In this document: piece by piece, positions 62,320 through 64,000 of the stretch
Layout of the letters: each line of letters opens with the position of its first letter
Position numbering within the stretch: the stretch's first letter is position 1
Assembly: GCA_037577475.1 (NCBI GenBank)
Contig: CM075193.1
Span: forward strand, 4,523,185-4,587,184
Source of the DNA: Chaunax sp. Z400
Taxonomy: Eukaryota > Chordata > Actinopteri > Lophiiformes > Chaunacidae
Length of the DNA stretch: 64,000 nt
Direction: 5' to 3'
Made by a program: the position numbers and the translations under genes
The notes under the pieces: model-generated
Database searches by the model: none
The model's input: the letters and a program-made list of their open reading frames with translations, nothing else
Told to the model about the DNA's origin: nothing

Positions 62320-64000
62320 TGATCAGTTTCAGTTGTCTGCCGCTGTCTTTCCGCCTCTTGCTTTGTTTACAATTGAAGACAGTACACACTTGACCCAGCT
62401 TCGTGCAGAATTTAAACCTCAATCTTTCTAAAAATAATAAGAGGTTTAGCGAGTTTATTTAATGTGAATATATTTTTCTCTAGGCATGGGTATTGTAATC
62501 TGGTTATGAGTGGCCCCGGGCTAAATTACCAAAGACATTTGGTAATTGTCTTTGCACATCGCTGCTTTTTTGTCGGCAACATCAGATCAACATCAGAACA
62601 GAGAGGCAGTGGAGAAAGTTTTAATCGAGTTGACAACTCTGCTCCTCATTGTAAGTGCAATAAAATCTCTGCGATTAAGAAGCCGTTACTTTATCAACCC
62701 ACATGTTAGTGATGACGCCAGAATGTTTTTTCGCGAGTGCTCTGGGGTATTCTGATAAATAAGCTCGGTGCTAGACTTTCCTTATTTGACACAGAATGGC
62801 CAAATATTGATTTTATATAGTGACCTTGTTGTTGTAAACATTACGGTTGCTTCTCTAGAAGCAACATGTAATTATATTTAAAAATATAAATAAATTCTAA
62901 TTCAGTTCTGAATTTATTTATTTTTTTTAAATATCTTTTGTAAAACACAATTATTTCATAATGAAAAAGAACCAAGAGTATCGACAATAGTATTGATAAA
63001 ATCCTGATGATACCCATCCGCCGCACAGCCTGGACACCAGTTAAAAAAAAAAGTTCAGTCAAAAAATGTTTTCTCACCACCACCCATGGGACCAGAAGGG
63101 GAGATCCTGACCATATTTCACATTTGGTCAGATGGTGACACTGATCAGGGTGTCCAGCCTGAAACTGTGCTGATGGGTTGAAGATGGGTGTGAAGTGTCC
63201 ATGTTTCCCATCAGTATTTGAAGCATTGCAGCTCATTGGTTGTGCTGATACTGAGCCTCAGGTGATTGGTGGAGCACCATGTGATTGATGAAGCAATACT
63301 GCTGTAGCCTCTAGGTGAATACACCATGTTTTTAACTGGAATTATTATCTATGAATTACTGTCTAGAATTGTACATTGTAAACCGTGAGGTTCTGGAACA
63401 TAGAGAGGGTGTCATCACAAAAGAACATTATTTATTTATTATTGATCAGAGCAATCATGAGTGAGGGGAGGTGGAGCTTGGAGCTGACTGTCTACTACCT
63501 CCCAGTTATTTCCCTCCATCTGTGGACTGATACACACTCAGTGCAGAGGAAATTCAGATGGTACCCTTAAAGGTTTAGTACCCAACCCTAAGGTGTGCAC
63601 CAGGAACTGATGCATTCTCTGACTTCTTCTCTCCCTCGATTGGCTGAAACATCACCGTCTCTGTGTTCCAGGACTTTTTAAGGTTTGAGTTCAGTGTTCA
63701 AAATGACCCAAAACACTTCATTCATTTCCTCTTTATCAGGTTTAATAGTAAGCTTATCTTTGGCCAGTGGCTACTCGTTGCTTATTCCAGTCTACACTAA
63801 GTAAGCTCAGTCAACCTGGAGGCAGGTCCAGCCATTATTCGGAAGCCCTCTCCCTGAGACTGTCAGCATCAACCGGAACATTTTTGACCCATTCTGTGTC
63901 GTCTCAGCCTTTCATTCCTGTGGCAGTGATCTCTCTCACTGATGGCACCATGATGATGTTTGATAACAGTCTTTATTTTACAACACAAAATAATAATAAA
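62320..64000. other. LTBP1 intron 3, distal part, no recognised feature
   Basis: AT-rich sequence. I looked for the next LTBP1 exon (the segment after HLVQPHYIQHQ) and saw no matching frame with splice sites, so intron 3 runs past the window edge. Confidence 0.45.

Noticed and set aside
62320..64000. LTBP1 exon 4 inside the window
   Set aside because: Candidate acceptors such as TGTTCCAG at 63,671 open into frames that stop quickly and do not resemble LTBP1.

Overview
This window is vertebrate nuclear DNA, almost certainly from a percomorph-type ray-finned fish. The evidence is conserved coding exons with GT-AG introns, very long CA/TG microsatellites, many minisatellites, and a typical teleost load of decayed L2-like and L1-like LINEs, Tc1-family transposons, MITEs and a SINE. 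The species cannot be fixed from the sequence.

Two genes are supported, both on the + strand. TTC27 (tetratricopeptide repeat protein 27) occupies the left two thirds: its last 16 coding exons lie between 2,041 and 40,052, giving 662 residues of uninterrupted reading frame plus a stop. The first coding exons (roughly 180 residues by comparison with the human protein) lie upstream of the window. LTBP1 (latent TGF-beta binding protein 1, long N-terminal form) starts at 45,828 with a signal peptide exon. Its second exon is at 51,526-51,596 and its third, an EGF-like exon, is at 59,373-59,706; the rest lies beyond the right edge. TTC27 followed by LTBP1 in the same orientation is also the arrangement on human chromosome 2p, which supports both calls.

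Region by region: 1-0.4 kb minisatellite. 2-9.7 kb holds the first two to three TTC27 exons and a local duplication that copied half an exon plus a Tc1 copy. 10-12.8 kb has a pure (CA)80 tract and a G-rich intronic block with quadruplex motifs. 14.2 kb is a 17/19-bp minisatellite. 16.3-22 kb is a LINE graveyard: an L2-like tail, then an L1-like element whose 3' part is inverted in place and which is interrupted by a second L2-like element. 24.6-25.4 kb is an antisense Tc1 remnant. 26.2-26.9 and 33.5-33.9 kb are an inverted pair of minisatellite-bearing repeats. 28.9-30.4 kb is a 1,440-bp non-autonomous DNA transposon with a perfect 8-bp target duplication. 31.2-31.85 kb is a decamer satellite. 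37.0-37.5 kb is an internally deleted Tc1 copy. The 5.8 kb between the genes holds a SINE with a snap-back insertion, AT microsatellites and LINE debris. The LTBP1 introns hold a family of internally periodic repeats (47-48 kb), a 36-bp minisatellite, a 231-bp MITE (55.9 kb) and a 1.26-kb TG/CTGT tract (61.05-62.3 kb).

The genes are not known to act together. TTC27 is an intracellular TPR protein of the chaperone-cofactor type; LTBP1 is a secreted matrix protein that stores latent TGF-beta. I saw no rRNA or tRNA gene, no CRISPR array and no clearly new biochemical system. The notable material is structural: duplications, inversions and transposon architecture inside introns.
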